A stretch of 64,000 nucleotides of DNA from Heliocidaris erythrogramma (GCA_025617745.1 CM046853.1:65295024-65359023), one strand, 5' to 3'. Shown: positions 35,904 through 48,271, numbered from the stretch's first letter. Program-made: numbers and translations. The notes: generated by a model not told the origin, from the sequence alone.

Positions 35904-38059
35904 CTGCGGGAAGGATAGCAACGGAAGAGAAAGAGAAAATAGGACAAAGGGTTACGTTTTGCTTCTTTTTATATAATCATAGCCTACATTCCATTTCCAT
36001 TTACACGTTCAATTACTAGTATGTACTCCGAAAACAAAAATAGTTAAACAATAACAAAGCGAAGACCAAGATCACTTGCTTGATTAATGATGCTTATACC
36101 TATATTTAACAACATCAAAAAATCATATAATTATTACCTTTTATCCTTTTACTTATCTCGATGATCATGATAATGAAATGATTAATTTTACACAATACAT
36201 GACGAATATTAAAATTGAACAAGAACATCATAATTTGCTTCATAGTCGGATCTGCTCCTAGGCATGTTAAAAAACGAAAGGAGGACAAACTGAATTTAAA
36301 ACAAAAATTAATCATAGGTAAAATGCATTATTTGTTTGCCATTGTTTTTGTTTTGGAGTCATAATCGTTTCATTTGTTGTGATGTAATGAGGCGTGATTT
36401 AACCATGTAAAATAAAATTTAGGAAAGATATGAATCGAAGACCTAAACCGGTTCCAAATGTGACGTTCTATCCCAGAAATAGAGAGGTACATGATGCGAC
36501 GATGACTGCCGTATTTAATTCCAATTAAGGCATCTGTCATGAATAATTCTAAAATATTTGCTATTCAAACAAAATGTTAAAGGTACAAACGTTGTTTTTC
36601 TTCTAAGAACACTGTTTAATTTTGAACTTTAAATATTTTAAAATGAAATTTCAATTTACATAATAACCGCATTTTTCATGGCACCCCTCCGCTCAATGTA
36701 GGGCAGTGTCACTTTGCGGTGGGCTGGGAAAACAAAGCAAAACCGACTTGCGATCAAGCTAACTCCTAACAGCCCCCTTCTGAATTCGTCAGCAGAATTT
36801 ATGATAGAATGCTCAAGACACACATGACCGAGGTTGGTCATTCGAACTTTGAGGTCATGCCCCCTCACCGGTCATAGAGAGAAGAAGTGCAAAAGAAGGC
36901 TGCTTCTAATGCAAGCATTGTATATGAACAATTTGTACTAATAATGACGCTTGTTAGGTGCAGCGAATTACAGTGAAGAAAGGCAGAAGAAGAAGGGGGG
37001 GGGGACGAAAGTTTCGTGTCAAGAAAACTATCCTGGGCTCATATTTCTACTCCGGAGACTGAGTTTGAGCCGGCTATACAATATATCAATATTGATTAAA
37101 TTATGACTCGAAACTAATACATATTTTGTATGCCCCAAATCTTTCAAATTAGATTCATATTAAGAAGAGAAAAATATGTACTTCCATGTAAATTGCATAA
37201 TTGATTGTTTAAAAGTATATTTTATCAAACGTTTAACGGCGGTCACATATATCTACATTTATCATGTTTATTATGCAGTCGTAATGATATCTAACTTTGT
37301 GTACTTGTGCCTATATATATCACGATATTTGTTGGAAATTATATAATAGTATATTTAATTTAATTTTTTTTAAAGATGTAAGCCATAAAACGCCACTAAT
37401 TTGCATGATGTTTTTATTCAGTCTAAAATGGTTGAACAAAATAAATGTGAAATAAAAGGAGGAGCAAAAAGATCACTGCGATGTCACAAGTAACATTGCC
37501 GTTGGTTTGTATAAAAAAGGTCCAATGTAATCAAAGCGAAAGTATTAACCGTTTTCGTTAAAATACCAACAACAAAAATACAGTGCAATAAGTTGTATTC
37601 ATTATAAATAAAAATGCTTGAATATCTCTGTATCTCAAACGGAATCGACAGGGTAACCCAAAGAAAAGAAAATGAAAAAAAAGAAAATGTCTCGTAAAAC
37701 GGACATTATCTTCATAAACTGTAAATTGATAAAGGAGTTGCGTGATACAAATACATTTTCAATGTGGAAAGTGATTTTTTTTTCCGTCAATGTTCTCTGT
37801 GAAAGAAAAAGATGACACTTCCAAGCGTCTATCAGACACGTGTATGTTGAACAGCGCCTCCTGTTGGTGTGGCTGATTTAATGGCTGAGAGTATGTTCCG
37901 ATTTTTTTTGTAAAGTTCTTTTTTTGTAGGGGGATGGTAATAATCAAATTAATTTTCAAACTAATGGACTATTTCCTGCCTAATGAAAGTGGTTGATTTA
38001 ATTGCAAATTTCCTTTTGTTTCTAATTATGTATATTTTCCCTGTATTTATTAACATTGT

Positions 38060-38160
38060 TATTATAATTATTATAATCATTATCATTATTTTTATCATCA
38101 TCATCATCATCATCATCATATTTATTATTATTATTATCATCATCACCTTCATTATTACTA
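38060..38160. repeat. (ATT/ATC)n array
   Basis: Imperfect ATT and ATC triplets, giving Ile-rich and Met-rich frames without meaning. Confidence 0.88.
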
Positions 38161-38230
38161 TATTGCTCTACATTTAAAAAAAAATCCTTTTCAAATCATT
38201 ACTTATCCTAACTGGGCAATATCAGGTTCG

Positions 38231-38273
38231 GAGACAGAGAGAGAGAGATAGAGAGGGGGGGGGGGGGGGGGGG
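38231..38273. repeat. (GA)n-G18 composite microsatellite
   Basis: GA units with two GATA interruptions, then about 18 G. Fourth clear example of this layout in the window. Confidence 0.93.
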
Positions 38274-38412
38274 TCACTTGTTTGGCCCACACGGATAATG
38301 GATTTTAATAGATACAAATCAATTGGGGGAAAAGTACGGATAGCAAGATAACAAGAGAACGAGCAACGAGAAAGCCTAAACTATAAAATTTCTGGATAAT
38401 TAATAAGACCAA

Positions 38413-38539
38413 GGGCCTGTAACATAAAGAGATACAATCAATCTTACGATCAATTGTAACTCTTCAGTACATGGTTTGCCATAGACTTACGATTGATATC
38501 AATCGTAAGATTGATTCTATCTCTTTATGTTACAGGCCC
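38413..38539. mobile_element. Complete fold-back MITE-like element (127 bp)
   Basis: The left end GGGCCTGTAACATAAAGAGA plus TACAATCAATCTTACGAT is mirrored by the right end ATCGTAAGATTGATTCTA plus TCTCTTTATGTTACAGGCCC, giving inverted repeats of about 40 bp around a short loop carrying 'TACATGGTTTGCCATAGAC'. A second palindrome, CTTACGATTGATATCAATCGTAAG, lies in the right half. The flanks read CAA on the left and CAAG on the right, which may be a short target duplication. A truncated copy in reverse orientation is at 18805-18898. Non-coding; would need a transposase in trans. Confidence 0.85.
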
Positions 38540-39210
38540 CAAGTATTTGTACAGCGCGCATTAGGTCCAAATCTATATATAACAGAAACCAGCACTACGA
38601 TTAGATATTAGTAATGCGTACTTAAAATAATTTAGCACTCAAGTAATGACGTTCGCAATATATTGAGAGAAAAAATCCTGTAAAATAAATATAGGGCATA
38701 ATTGCCTCTCGTTTTGTTAATAAATCATAATAAGTATTGCTATCATCGTACGAAAAATAAAACTAATTGTTGATTAAGGGTAATAATGAATGAATCAATA
38801 GAAATGTGTGGATTTCGTTGATAAGGAAAAAAACAAGAGCCCACTTTTTTGCTTAGCACAAAATATTTACCATGTCATAATTCTTTCAGAGTCCTGCATG
38901 GCATGGTGGAATGCTTACGAGTGGATAAAAAAGGGCTCCTTTTCTGCCGACAAAAGGTCGATAAATGATTAATGTGGCTCTCCAAGGTTATGAGAGCCGT
39001 TTCAGAATGCTTCGAGTGCCCTATCCTAATTTCAAAATATGCATGCATGTTTCTCAAAGGGGTGCCGACTTCAACCGAGCCACACAGAAGCAGTATGTAA
39101 CGGTATATATGTGAAATTTTGGTTTAATTTAGGATTTTTACCAAAGGTCAGGGAAATTCTGGGGAAATACAGCCCATGGGTCTTTTATTTTGGACATAGA
39201 CCCAGTGTTG

Positions 39211-39335
39211 CTGAAAATCGCATACAGTGAAAAGCAATGCACACAGAAACAGGTATGGGACTACATTTGTATGTGGTATTAAAATTTGGTTCAAATATTT
39301 ATGCTATTTCTAGTCATATTTTGAATATTATAGCC
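39211..39335 (-). mobile_element. Partial member of the AGTTCTGG-ended MITE-like family
   Basis: Words such as TTGCTGAAAA, 'GCACACAGAAACAGGTATGG', GACTACA and TCATATTTTGAATAT follow the reverse complement of 43075-43175 in the same order. No terminal inverted repeats are visible, so the copy is internal or truncated. Confidence 0.6.
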
Positions 39336-39564
39336 TTAAAAAGCAATCATTTTCAACTGACAAATCTCCTTTAAATTTCTTTTACAAAAAGGAACAAAAA
39401 GAATGACAATTTAAAGCAATTGGCAATTCAAAAATTAATAACTGAAAAAACTACTACATAATGCATAGCAACTTCGCAATATTTAGGCCTACCACGCAGG
39501 GGTATTTATACGGTGTTTTTTTTTCTTCATGTTGTTCCCTTGAAAGTAAAAAAAAAGTTATATA

Positions 39565-39672
39565 GGCCTATATAAAAAAAGACTTTACAAAATCTTTGCT
39601 GTGCTTAATATGAACACTGTCTTTGATTCAGTTCTTGAGCATAGGCACAAATGATCATTATTGGTACTGAAT
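39565..39672. repeat. Dispersed repeat, copy 1 (second copy 41470-41572)
   Basis: The series TATATAAAAAAAGACTTTAC, 'TTGCTGTGCTTAATATGAAC', 'ACTGTCTTTGATTCAGTTCT' and 'AATGATCATTATTGGTACTG' recurs at 41470-41572 with few changes. A shorter third piece lies at 41341-41381. Confidence 0.9.
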
Positions 39673-41159
39673 GACAATTTAAAGCACACAATTTTTCAAC
39701 TCAACCTTCTCTTTAAAATATCCAAGTCCTAGACATGTTTACGACGGACTTTTGTAGTATAGCTACAATAAAGTGGTATAATATCTGGAGATGACTTGAT
39801 AAGGCACGGGGGAAAATGATTATTTTGCCCATAATAAAAAAATTACGACATTGCATTCACAACCACGAAAGGTACATCAACGACATCATATACAGTAGTT
39901 ACATGAAAAAAAAAATTCGAAAATCATATTCATTAAAATCTGAAAAATAAAAAAAATCTTGAACTATTTTATCTACGGTTAATCATTTAATGAAAGGAAA
40001 TCGAAAGTCCAAATATTCTGTGTTCTATATTTAGAATAAATATGCTCAAGAATGGAAAACCAAACAAACAAACAAATAAACAACCAACCAAAAAATATAA
40101 AAAGATTTTAGCGGAAAATAATAGGGTACATTTGTGTCTGTTTCGTCATCATCATATTTTTCTTGCCAATCTAAATTATTCACTTTTATTCTATACCAGC
40201 CGTTTAGCATGTGACAGAGAATTTATATTTACTACACTTTCAAGTCACAGATGAGAAAGGTATATCATGTGTAGTGGGTAGTGTAAGAACATTCAAGGCT
40301 CCATCAAGAAAGTCTACCCAGCCTTTGAAAGCTGTCTACATAGAATCTAAAATATTTAGGCTGTAGATTAATTAACGAGCATCCACAGCCGTAGCAATAA
40401 ATTAGGCATTATGGTTCTTATATACACAGTTCTCATGTCAGATCTACACATAAACCCATCACACAGGCAATAAGTGATTCGCAGCATGGTCTGCAGGCGG
40501 ATCAAATAACAACATAAAATCAAATTATTTAGACTATTTCTACCTTATGATAAAGACAAAAACATATAAACATTCAATTTCATCGCGCCATGCATATGTC
40601 CCAAATGTTTATCCAAAATCCAAGGCCCTAATGAAAATATTGCACATGAAGTCACCGACACGGAATGAACACTGAGACAGTGGTACATTAAGTGTCATGT
40701 CTGGTAGAGAAATGAAAGTTAGATAAATTAGAATAAATTTAGGCCTTACTAAATTGGTTGTTTTAGCTTCCCTCGGGCCGTTCTCTCACCTTGCGTTAAT
40801 CTTTCCCTCAAAAGATGTGGCCATTTTTTTCTTGGTCAAAACGCTTAGCGGATTGCATAGACAGAAATATCAAAAAATCGATTTGCTTGGAACTTTAAAA
40901 TTTGTTATCTCAGCCATTACGAATGGACATTGTAAATTCATCCACAAATGAAATATATTCATTTTACTTCAAAATATTGTAGGCCAAGGCATTAATATTT
41001 AATGACCACAAATCCCCGTTTCAAAAGTCCAATGAGTAAAAAAAACAACAACAACAACCAGGAGGCCGTTTTAAAATAACAAAAATATTGTGTAGTCCAT
41101 TGGTCTATTTCTCCACTCTAAGTCTAAGAGAAACACACTTTATATGTTAAGATTTGGGG

Positions 41160-41212
41160 ATATCAGTTATCAACTTTTAAGTTGATAATTCAACACTTTG
41201 AAAGGTGTTAAA
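41160..41212. repeat. Two adjacent short palindromes
   Basis: TTATCAACTTTTAAGTTGATAA is a perfect palindrome and is directly followed by AACACTTTGAAAGGTGTT, an imperfect one. Possibly the remains of a fold-back element. Too short to be a typical RNA hairpin gene. Confidence 0.6.
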
Positions 41213-41340
41213 TAAAAGAAATTCGACAGACGGATTTAGGGGAAACGGTAATTATATAACATGAACTTCACCTGTATCACACCATTAGTTCATTGTGCCT
41301 TCCATGTGGCATGAAAAGATCGAATCCTCTATAGCCTCTA

Positions 41341-41572
41341 GCTAATATGAACATTGTCTTTGATTCACTTCTTGAGCATAAAAAACTTCAAGATAACCGA
41401 AATTTCTCGAAATGATATAGTTCTATACTTTATAGGCCTCCGTTTTGTCCGGTTAAAAAAAATGTAGTTGCCTATATAAAAAAGACCTTACAAAATCCTT
41501 GCTGTGCTTAATATGAACACTGTCTTTGATTCAGTTCTTGAGAATAGGTAAAAATGATCATTATTGGTACTG
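41341..41572. repeat. Dispersed repeat, copies 2 and 3
   Basis: 41470-41572 matches 39565-39672 over its length. 41341-41381 repeats only the 'CTAATATGAACATTGTCTTTG' to 'TTGAGCATA' part. The arrangement suggests local duplication of one unit. Confidence 0.85.
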
Positions 41573-41779
41573 GTGGAGTCGCTTGGTTTTTTTTTCTTGA
41601 TTTTTTTCTTTCTTTTAGAGACGCCCCTGCGAAAATAAATACATAAAATGTAATGATAGGCCTATATCAGTTTTGAGGGAAAAAAAATCATACTTCTTCT
41701 ACTGCCTTTTCTTCTACTTCTTCTCTACTTGCGTACTTGTCATCGCCACGGATTTATACCAGAAATTCAACCCGACAGA

Positions 41780-41960
41780 AAAGAATAGCAAGTACTTATC
41801 TACAACCTTGCGGGGCACGTGTATTCCGAGGCGGCACAGCAGGCAGACCCTACGGTCAGGCGTCCCGCTGCTTTGCGACACTCGGTCGCAGAGAGCCGCA
41901 TAATTTGCATGTAATCCCACTAATTCCCAGGAACTCCCTATTAAAACTGAAACCGGTGTA
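41780..41960. other. GC-richer island with E-box and octamer, candidate enhancer
   Basis: Unique sequence within the Hox9/10 intron, more GC-rich than its surroundings. It has CACGTG at about 41817-41822 and a perfect POU octamer ATTTGCAT at 41903-41910. No supported coding frame. Regulatory function is inference only. Confidence 0.3.
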
Positions 41961-42295
41961 CAATATCGACACGCCCCTTAGGCTGTATGCAAAGGCAATT
42001 ATTGTAACAGTGTGATACATGTAAATATTTTAAATCATGCTGTTAAGAATGATGTTCCAAACTAGGCAGAAATACCTGAAAGTGCACCTTTTCCCCTGGT
42101 TGTATATACCAACATGTATGTTTATTATAGTAAAATTTATGTGGATTTTTGTTGGTAAATATTACAAAATGCTTAGGTTGATTTTATTTCATTAGACAGC
42201 TACGTAATCAAATAATGGTTGATTCGTTTATTTATCTTAATATCCTTATTCCTTCACTCAATCTATGCGAAAATCACAAACTGGGTCGGCCATAT

Positions 42296-42460
42296 ACACT
42301 TGTGGCATTAAACTTTGGTCCAAGGTTTAAAATGTTTAATATTTGAAATATGAGGGAATTACAAGACCTGTCCTTTTCATGTAGCATTACTATGATCTCC
42401 TACAACATCGGAATAAAAAATGAGAAAGCTTATAGATTATTTCACTTTTTAAATACCAGA
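42296..42460 (-). mobile_element. Partial member of the AGTTCTGG-ended MITE-like family
   Basis: 'TGGCATTAAACTTTGGTCC', 'ATATTTGAAATATGAGGG', CCTTTTCATG and GAGAAAGCTTATAGATT follow the order seen at 53770-53920 in the 53.6-kb copy. Ends not identifiable. Confidence 0.6.
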
Positions 42461-42934
42461 TCTCACTTTCTCTCACTTTACCTCACTTTACCTCTAAGTT
42501 TTCATTTATCATTACTCCCACTAACATTTTCATTTAGGCCTATGTTTTATATTTTATGTTTTGTACGGTTTTCTGTTTTCTGAAGTCTTTTTTTTAAATG
42601 ATTGTATGGCACGTGCTCCAACGACAAATAATTGTTCCGGTGTCAGTTTCTAACACTAACCGAACTCCTACATTCAACTCTAACTTCAACTTTAAATTCA
42701 ACTCTAAATTCAACCCTAAACCTAATTGCAACCTCAGCCTATCTTTGACGAAAAACAGCCAAAACAAACTAAGGGTTGTGCAAAAAAAAAAATATTGGAT
42801 CACCATTGAAAATAAAGATTGTTTTTTTAATTTTTAATTGCACTTCAGAGAATTTAAGAATAATCTAGAGTTATGGGACAAAGTATCGTAATGATGTAAT
42901 AAGAGACAAGGGTCTTTTTGTCCCTACCCAGTTA

Positions 42935-43320
42935 TTAAAGAGAAGAGTTCTGGGAAAGGTGAGATATAATTTATGAGCTTTCTCAATCTTTTCATGTCAG
43001 TTTGGAAGAACATAACAATAGAAATGTCCCCTGAAAAGGATTGATATTCAAATGTCCCCATATTCGAAATATGACGAGAAATAGCTGAAGTGTTCGGACC
43101 AACATTCATGCCAATTGTGTGTGCAGTCCCATATAACCATTTCTGTGTGCAGTGTGCTTTTTCAGCAAGATTGGGTCAATTGCTTATCATTTTGATGATT
43201 TCAAAATCTCACAATGTACATCAATAATGTAGACATGAGCAACCTTTCCCAAATCCTTTGAGACAGTTTTTTCTATTTTTCACAATGCAATATTATGACC
43301 AGAACTCAACTTTATCTTGT
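42935..43320. mobile_element. MITE-like element with AAAGAGAAGAGTTCTGG inverted ends
   Basis: The left end TAAAGAGAAGAGTTCTGGG and the right end CCAGAACTCAACTTTATCTTG form imperfect terminal inverted repeats about 386 bp apart. The interior matches, in reverse orientation, the copy at 53627-53951 (shared words include 'GAACACTTCAGCTAT', TTCGAATATG and CATTTGGGAAAGG-like text). No coding capacity. Confidence 0.8.
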
Positions 43321-43990
43321 AATACTATATGGCTGAGTAGGAAAAGGATAAAACGTATGTACTAAGCATTTCCACAAAAAAATGTTGATATTCTTAATAA
43401 ACTCGTAGTTTATAGTATTCAACGTGAACTTAGTTTGATTCTGTTTTAAGAAAAAAATCCCCCATCATTACCACTCGACCAAGACTATAATTATCTGATG
43501 AAAGTGAATGAAAAAAGTCCTAACTCATCATATTAAGTAGTTAAAACCACTTTCTTATGAAAAATGAGACACAGTTTATACTTATTTTGCTTTGTGGTGA
43601 TGGTTAGAAAAGCTGAGCCTGAAGGTCCTAGGTTTGATACAATAGTTTCATTGAGAAAGACATCGCTATCCATCCTAAATTACGGAGTGAATATTTTAAC
43701 TTTGTCTGACAGCTCGATTAATTCGATGTTTTGTAAAAATTCGTTTACATAGTTTAGACAGGTATTTTTTTCTTTAACAGTCGTTTTTTATTTCTCAGTG
43801 TTTCTCCCCCTTTTTTTAAGGACACAGCGTTCTTGTGTACATTGCTACTACTCAGTGAATCTTTAGATTACAAAAGTCATCGGGGAAATCAGTGTTTAAT
43901 CTAAACCGGCAATTCTTTGGAAACGAACATTCCGGTACATAATCCCATATGGGAATCAAAGCCCTCTCTTCACTAACATTCACTTTGATG

Positions 43991-44290
43991 ATCGATACAA
44001 TCAAGAACGAAGAAAAAATGACTGATTAAAGGGCGATGCACAGTCTATTTTGCAGGTATAAAGTATTTGCAAAAATACAGCGGTAGATAGTGTATTGGCA
44101 CAATTTCGCCGGTGTTGGGGAAGGGGGGGACGCCGCTCTTGATCTTATATCGATACAGTCAAGAACGAAGAAAAAAATGACTGATTAAAGGGCGATGTAC
44201 AGTCTATTTTACAGGTATAAAGTATTTGCATAAATACCACCTAAATATCTTGTATTGGCACAATTTCGTGGGGGGGGGGGGGGGGGGGGA
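43991..44290. repeat. Tandem duplication, 158-bp period, two diverged copies
   Basis: 'ATCGATACAATCAAGAACGA' through 'GACTGATTAAAGGGCGATGC', 'GGTATAAAGTATTTGCA' and 'GTATTGGCACAATTTCG' at 43991-44110 is repeated at 44149-44269 with several substitutions. The second copy runs into a G homopolymer (about 44270-44289), and the first is followed by a shorter G-rich stretch. Confidence 0.92.
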
Positions 44291-44689
44291 GCTCCAGCCT
44301 AGTACGCCCATGACGGTACATATATGGACAAGACCGTATAAGACTCCCCAAATGCGTACGGTTGGAACCAAACTTTTCGAATGAACTTTTGATCGTATCC
44401 AATTTTCGGCAAGTCGTCTGATAATATGCATGGGCTATGGAAAGCCAAGTGCAAATGATTCAATCGGATCAATTGGTTTTGTCCTTTAAATTAGTCTTAA
44501 TGGTCTTGGGTTTCACTTTATCCGCAGAGTCAAAAAATTAATTTCATATCGTTACAATCATGGATCTATTATGGAATCATTCACATGGCACCTCATAGTA
44601 TAGTATGCATGTAAGTTCCCGGGCCTTCGGAAGAAGGGTTTTTTTCCGTATAAGAAATTACGGAATGTTACATTTTTGTACACGCATTA

Positions 44690-45260
44690 ATTTAATGCTA
44701 TTGTTCGCAGATTTCGCGCATAATTTCGCTCGCAATATTTAGAAGGAGCTTGTTTTCGGGCAACGGGATGTCCGATTATCTTAATATCATGCACAGAGGA
44801 GCCTGAATATATCATGTATATATTATAATTCACATGTCTTATTTTGTGTAATTTTGATGACCAAAGAACATTTTGATACTAATAAAGTGACCCTTTTTCT
44901 CTCTCGTTCGAATTTTTTTTAAAGCAGGATAGTTTTGGGCACCGGCATGGGCGCAAATCCAGGGGGGGGGGGATCTAGACCACCCAAAATGTGATAACCC
45001 TTTTTTTTTGGGGGGGGGGTGGGGGTTGTCAGAAAATTTCAGACATTTCGGACAGTTAAATCATGTGGTGTCCCCCCGAATTTCACAATGGTTTGCGCCA
45101 CTGGGCAACGGGATCCCAGAATACCCTCATATTTGGCAGCGAGGCCAGTAAACGAATATAATTTTTATATCTTATCCCTAGTGTATTTCGCTCGCTCACA
45201 ATATTTGGGCAAGAGGCTTCAGCCCCCTCGCAAAAATGTGTCCGTACGCCTTGGAAGTAC
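44690..45260. repeat. Degenerate dispersed repeat rich in TTTCGCTCGC words and G runs
   Basis: Contains 'TTTCGCTCGCAATATTTAG' at about 44725 and a second 'TTTCGCTCGCTCACAATATT' near 45185, plus G homopolymers near 44963 and 45011. Shares vocabulary with 8390-9185. Probably an old interspersed repeat; no ends or genes found. Confidence 0.45.
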
Positions 45261-45888
45261 ACTACCTTTAAAATGCTGAACGACTTTAGAGAACCGAATA
45301 GGAAGCAAATCTAGGTCTATTTCCATTGGATGGGATGGTGAAATAGAGAAAATAATGTTAATATAATTACCTATAATTACGCGCAATGACAGGTTTAATC
45401 CCTGAGTTGCATAAACTTACAATACTAATGTATTTTTCACAAATCCAACCCCTTGGGAGACATAACATGGGCACAGAGACTGGGACTGGGTGAATCACGT
45501 GTAGCAGAAATTGATGATATGCCTTTCTGCATATATTAAAAAAGTGATATATAAATTAATAATAAAAATATATATGAGCAATTTTTCTAGTCGTCTAAAC
45601 AACCCATTTTTCTAAAGGCAAACGATCTTTCTTTTCTATATGCTGTCCCATCGAACACTAAATTGGCCCAATCTTCCCTTCACGAGAACAATCTTTAAAA
45701 GAATCTTAGATTCTCTTCACGAGTACAAATAAAGTTCTCATAGATTATGATAGATATCAATGAAATCATGGACCTTGGACTAGAGACCATGATGAAATTA
45801 ACACCAATAAATAAATCGATACATTAGACCTAAATCTCTCTGCCAAATAATTTAAAAGAATATGACAGCTGAGTAATAATAACAACAA

Positions 45889-45942
45889 TAAGAAGAAGAA
45901 GAAGAAGAAGACGAAGAAAAAAAAAAGAAGAAGAAGAAGAAT
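45889..45942. repeat. (GAA)n microsatellite
   Basis: GAAGAA units with an A run in the middle. Confidence 0.9.
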
Positions 45943-46559
45943 GGCAATAACAAAAACAATGATAATTAGAAGGGAGAAAAGAGTTGTGTCTGGATACTAT
46001 ACAATTTACGAGTTCCCCACATACATATCCGTTTTGCGTCTTTTTCAGTGTATAGGTGGTTTCCAACAAGACAGTATGCACGACCTCAGAACAGTCCGTA
46101 TTGGCTAAGATCTATGGTTCAGAATGACTCGACCTTTTTTGTATCGTAATGTGATTTCTCTGCGAGAAATCGAGGCTACCTTGAATTATACTGTCTTGAA
46201 AATTTGCAATAAAATCTTTAATGTATTATCACTGAAAGTTGGTTCTCTTAATTAGTTCCTTCTGATAATTTAGAAAAAAACAAAACATTTCCCTCTGGTC
46301 GCTTAATTATCAAAATGTGTGTTTTTCATAGTAATTTTAGATGGAATGGAAGGTAGCGAATTAGCAAAAGAGAACAAAACATTACACTATGGCTATCCAT
46401 TTTAGAAATACCAATAATTAATAACAATCCCTCCAAGTACACTTCCCTTTCATCTAAAAGTATAAACAAATAATTGTGGTCGTAGGGCTGAGGCTTTCTT
46501 AAATTCCATGACCACCAAAAGATATCCTTTATTAATTGTTTTACACGTATAATAGCTGC

Positions 46560-48060
46560 CACAAACGAAGGAAGAAGAAGAAGGTCAACGACCGCGGTCA
46601 AGCTGGTCAAAGGCACATCCGACCCAGACCTGAATTCTTTCTAATCCACACTTTAGCCCTGCATCCCTCATGTTCGCTACCAGTTAAACGCCAATATGAA
46701 TAATATATTTGCAGATAATTCCAGCCAAGTCAGTGCCAATGGAAGTCAATCTCGACGGAGATGAATGGCTATCGTGACGGATTTCTCACCCCCTAAAGTA
46801 CCAGCGCTGAGGGTTATTAATGAGACAGCGCCCCTCTCCCGACCTTAAACCCCCATTTGTTGTGACAGCCCCACATCCTAATGGGTCCTTTAGAATACTT
46901 CCAGGGCCACGATCTTGCTCTGTTTCTTTATCTCAGCTGTTTTGAAGTGTTTGAATGACGAGAACGAAGAAGCGTAATTTGTGTCTCAACTTCCATCCAT
47001 CCCATACACTGGTAACAATTCAAGAAAAAACATTTGGGTAATCTTTCTTGTAAGCATGACGAAAACCTATTCGTCACCCTTGCGTTCTGCGGCTTCATTC
47101 ACCCCGACTGGCTTGTCTGTTCGATGATAAATGAAATCTTCATCTGAAATCAAACAGTTAAGAGTACTGTGCACAAGAAAATAGCGAATAAACTGTTACA
47201 GAGATATTACGAGTTTTGTATAATGTGTTCAAAGGTAGCCACTGAAGTATAGACAACCCCCCCCCCCCCCCCGCTTGAACTTGCTTTGCATGCATTGTTA
47301 CTTTTGCGATTAATTACTGCTCGATATCACTCTCGCAACCCGCGTCAAAGACGCTGACGCGGTTCTACGTCATTTCTCCTGTGTTATCTCCAGCGCTAAT
47401 CGAGTCTGAACATACAATTAGCGTTGGCAATAACGTAGTCGAAATGTCGCAGAACTGCGTTATTAAATAGCTCTAATCGTGTCTGTGAATGCAATGAGCC
47501 CATACACCAAGAAATCAAGGCAATGCTTGCACTGTTCATTGTGCACTCACTTGGCGCATTGAGGTCATTCTCATGTTGCGTGTCAGGGACTGTACCAGTC
47601 GCCGAGGCAGTCATACGTCACCCAATGACGCCCCTTGTGAAACGGGCACAGTACATTAGTCATTATATTCATTAACTTTTGGGGAAAGAAGTCCCGGGTG
47701 TTCCCAGGAATACCTTCATCTGGTTTCTTCGCTATTTCAAGATTGTTTAACGGATGAGTACCCGGTTGACCTAGCCAGGCATGGCGGCAAGGGGGAAACG
47801 GAACAATTCCAGTTAAACAATTCCTCGCCGATTGCGTCTGAGAAGGCTAATTAAGATGTTTGTTTGGGTGATCGAACTTCACCTTGTAAAATTACAGAAT
47901 CTGGGACGGACTTCCTAATTATCCAAGCACTGGTCTGGGAAGACTAACGGGTAACCCTTAATGAGTCAGATTCGAATCAGAAGTTTCCATCAATTAAAAG
48001 GGGATATCGTCATTTCTCTGAAATGTAATATGAGGAAAAGGGGCTGGGCCAGTCTGTCTA
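46560..48060. promoter_or_regulatory. Candidate intronic cis-regulatory block of Hox9/10
   Basis: About 1.5 kb of unique, moderately GC-rich sequence almost free of microsatellites (apart from a C run at 47260-47272), inside the Hox9/10 intron 4-5 kb from exon 1. It contains homeodomain-type cores (ATTAATTAC near 47310, GCTAATTAAGA near 47848, TTAATGAG near 47960) and a CCGCGTC...GACGCGG inverted repeat at 47340-47362. Frames such as 47396-47614 (minus, 72 codons) show no known motif. The call rests on contrast with the flanks and position only. Confidence 0.35.
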
Positions 48061-48271
48061 CCACTCCGAAACTAACTATCAGGCGTTGACCTTTGTGTTT
48101 TCATTCTGACTTGCATTTTAACATGCATTTCGATGAGTTGCATGCAAAAGCTTTTTCCCCAATTTTGAAAACCTCAATCAAAAATCAACATGTCGCTTTG
48201 TGACACACCTTCATCGCATAGCTCACGTCTATTTCAATGGATAAAATTGCTTACTAATAATAGACCTAATG

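Noticed and set aside
35688-35921. 77-codon minus-strand Arg/Ser-rich frame over the homeobox
   Set aside because: It is the wrong frame of the Hox9/10 homeobox exon; the true frame yields a complete homeodomain.
43595-43650. tRNA-like segment with GGTTTGATAC
   Set aside because: The B-box match is poor and there is no A box or cloverleaf.
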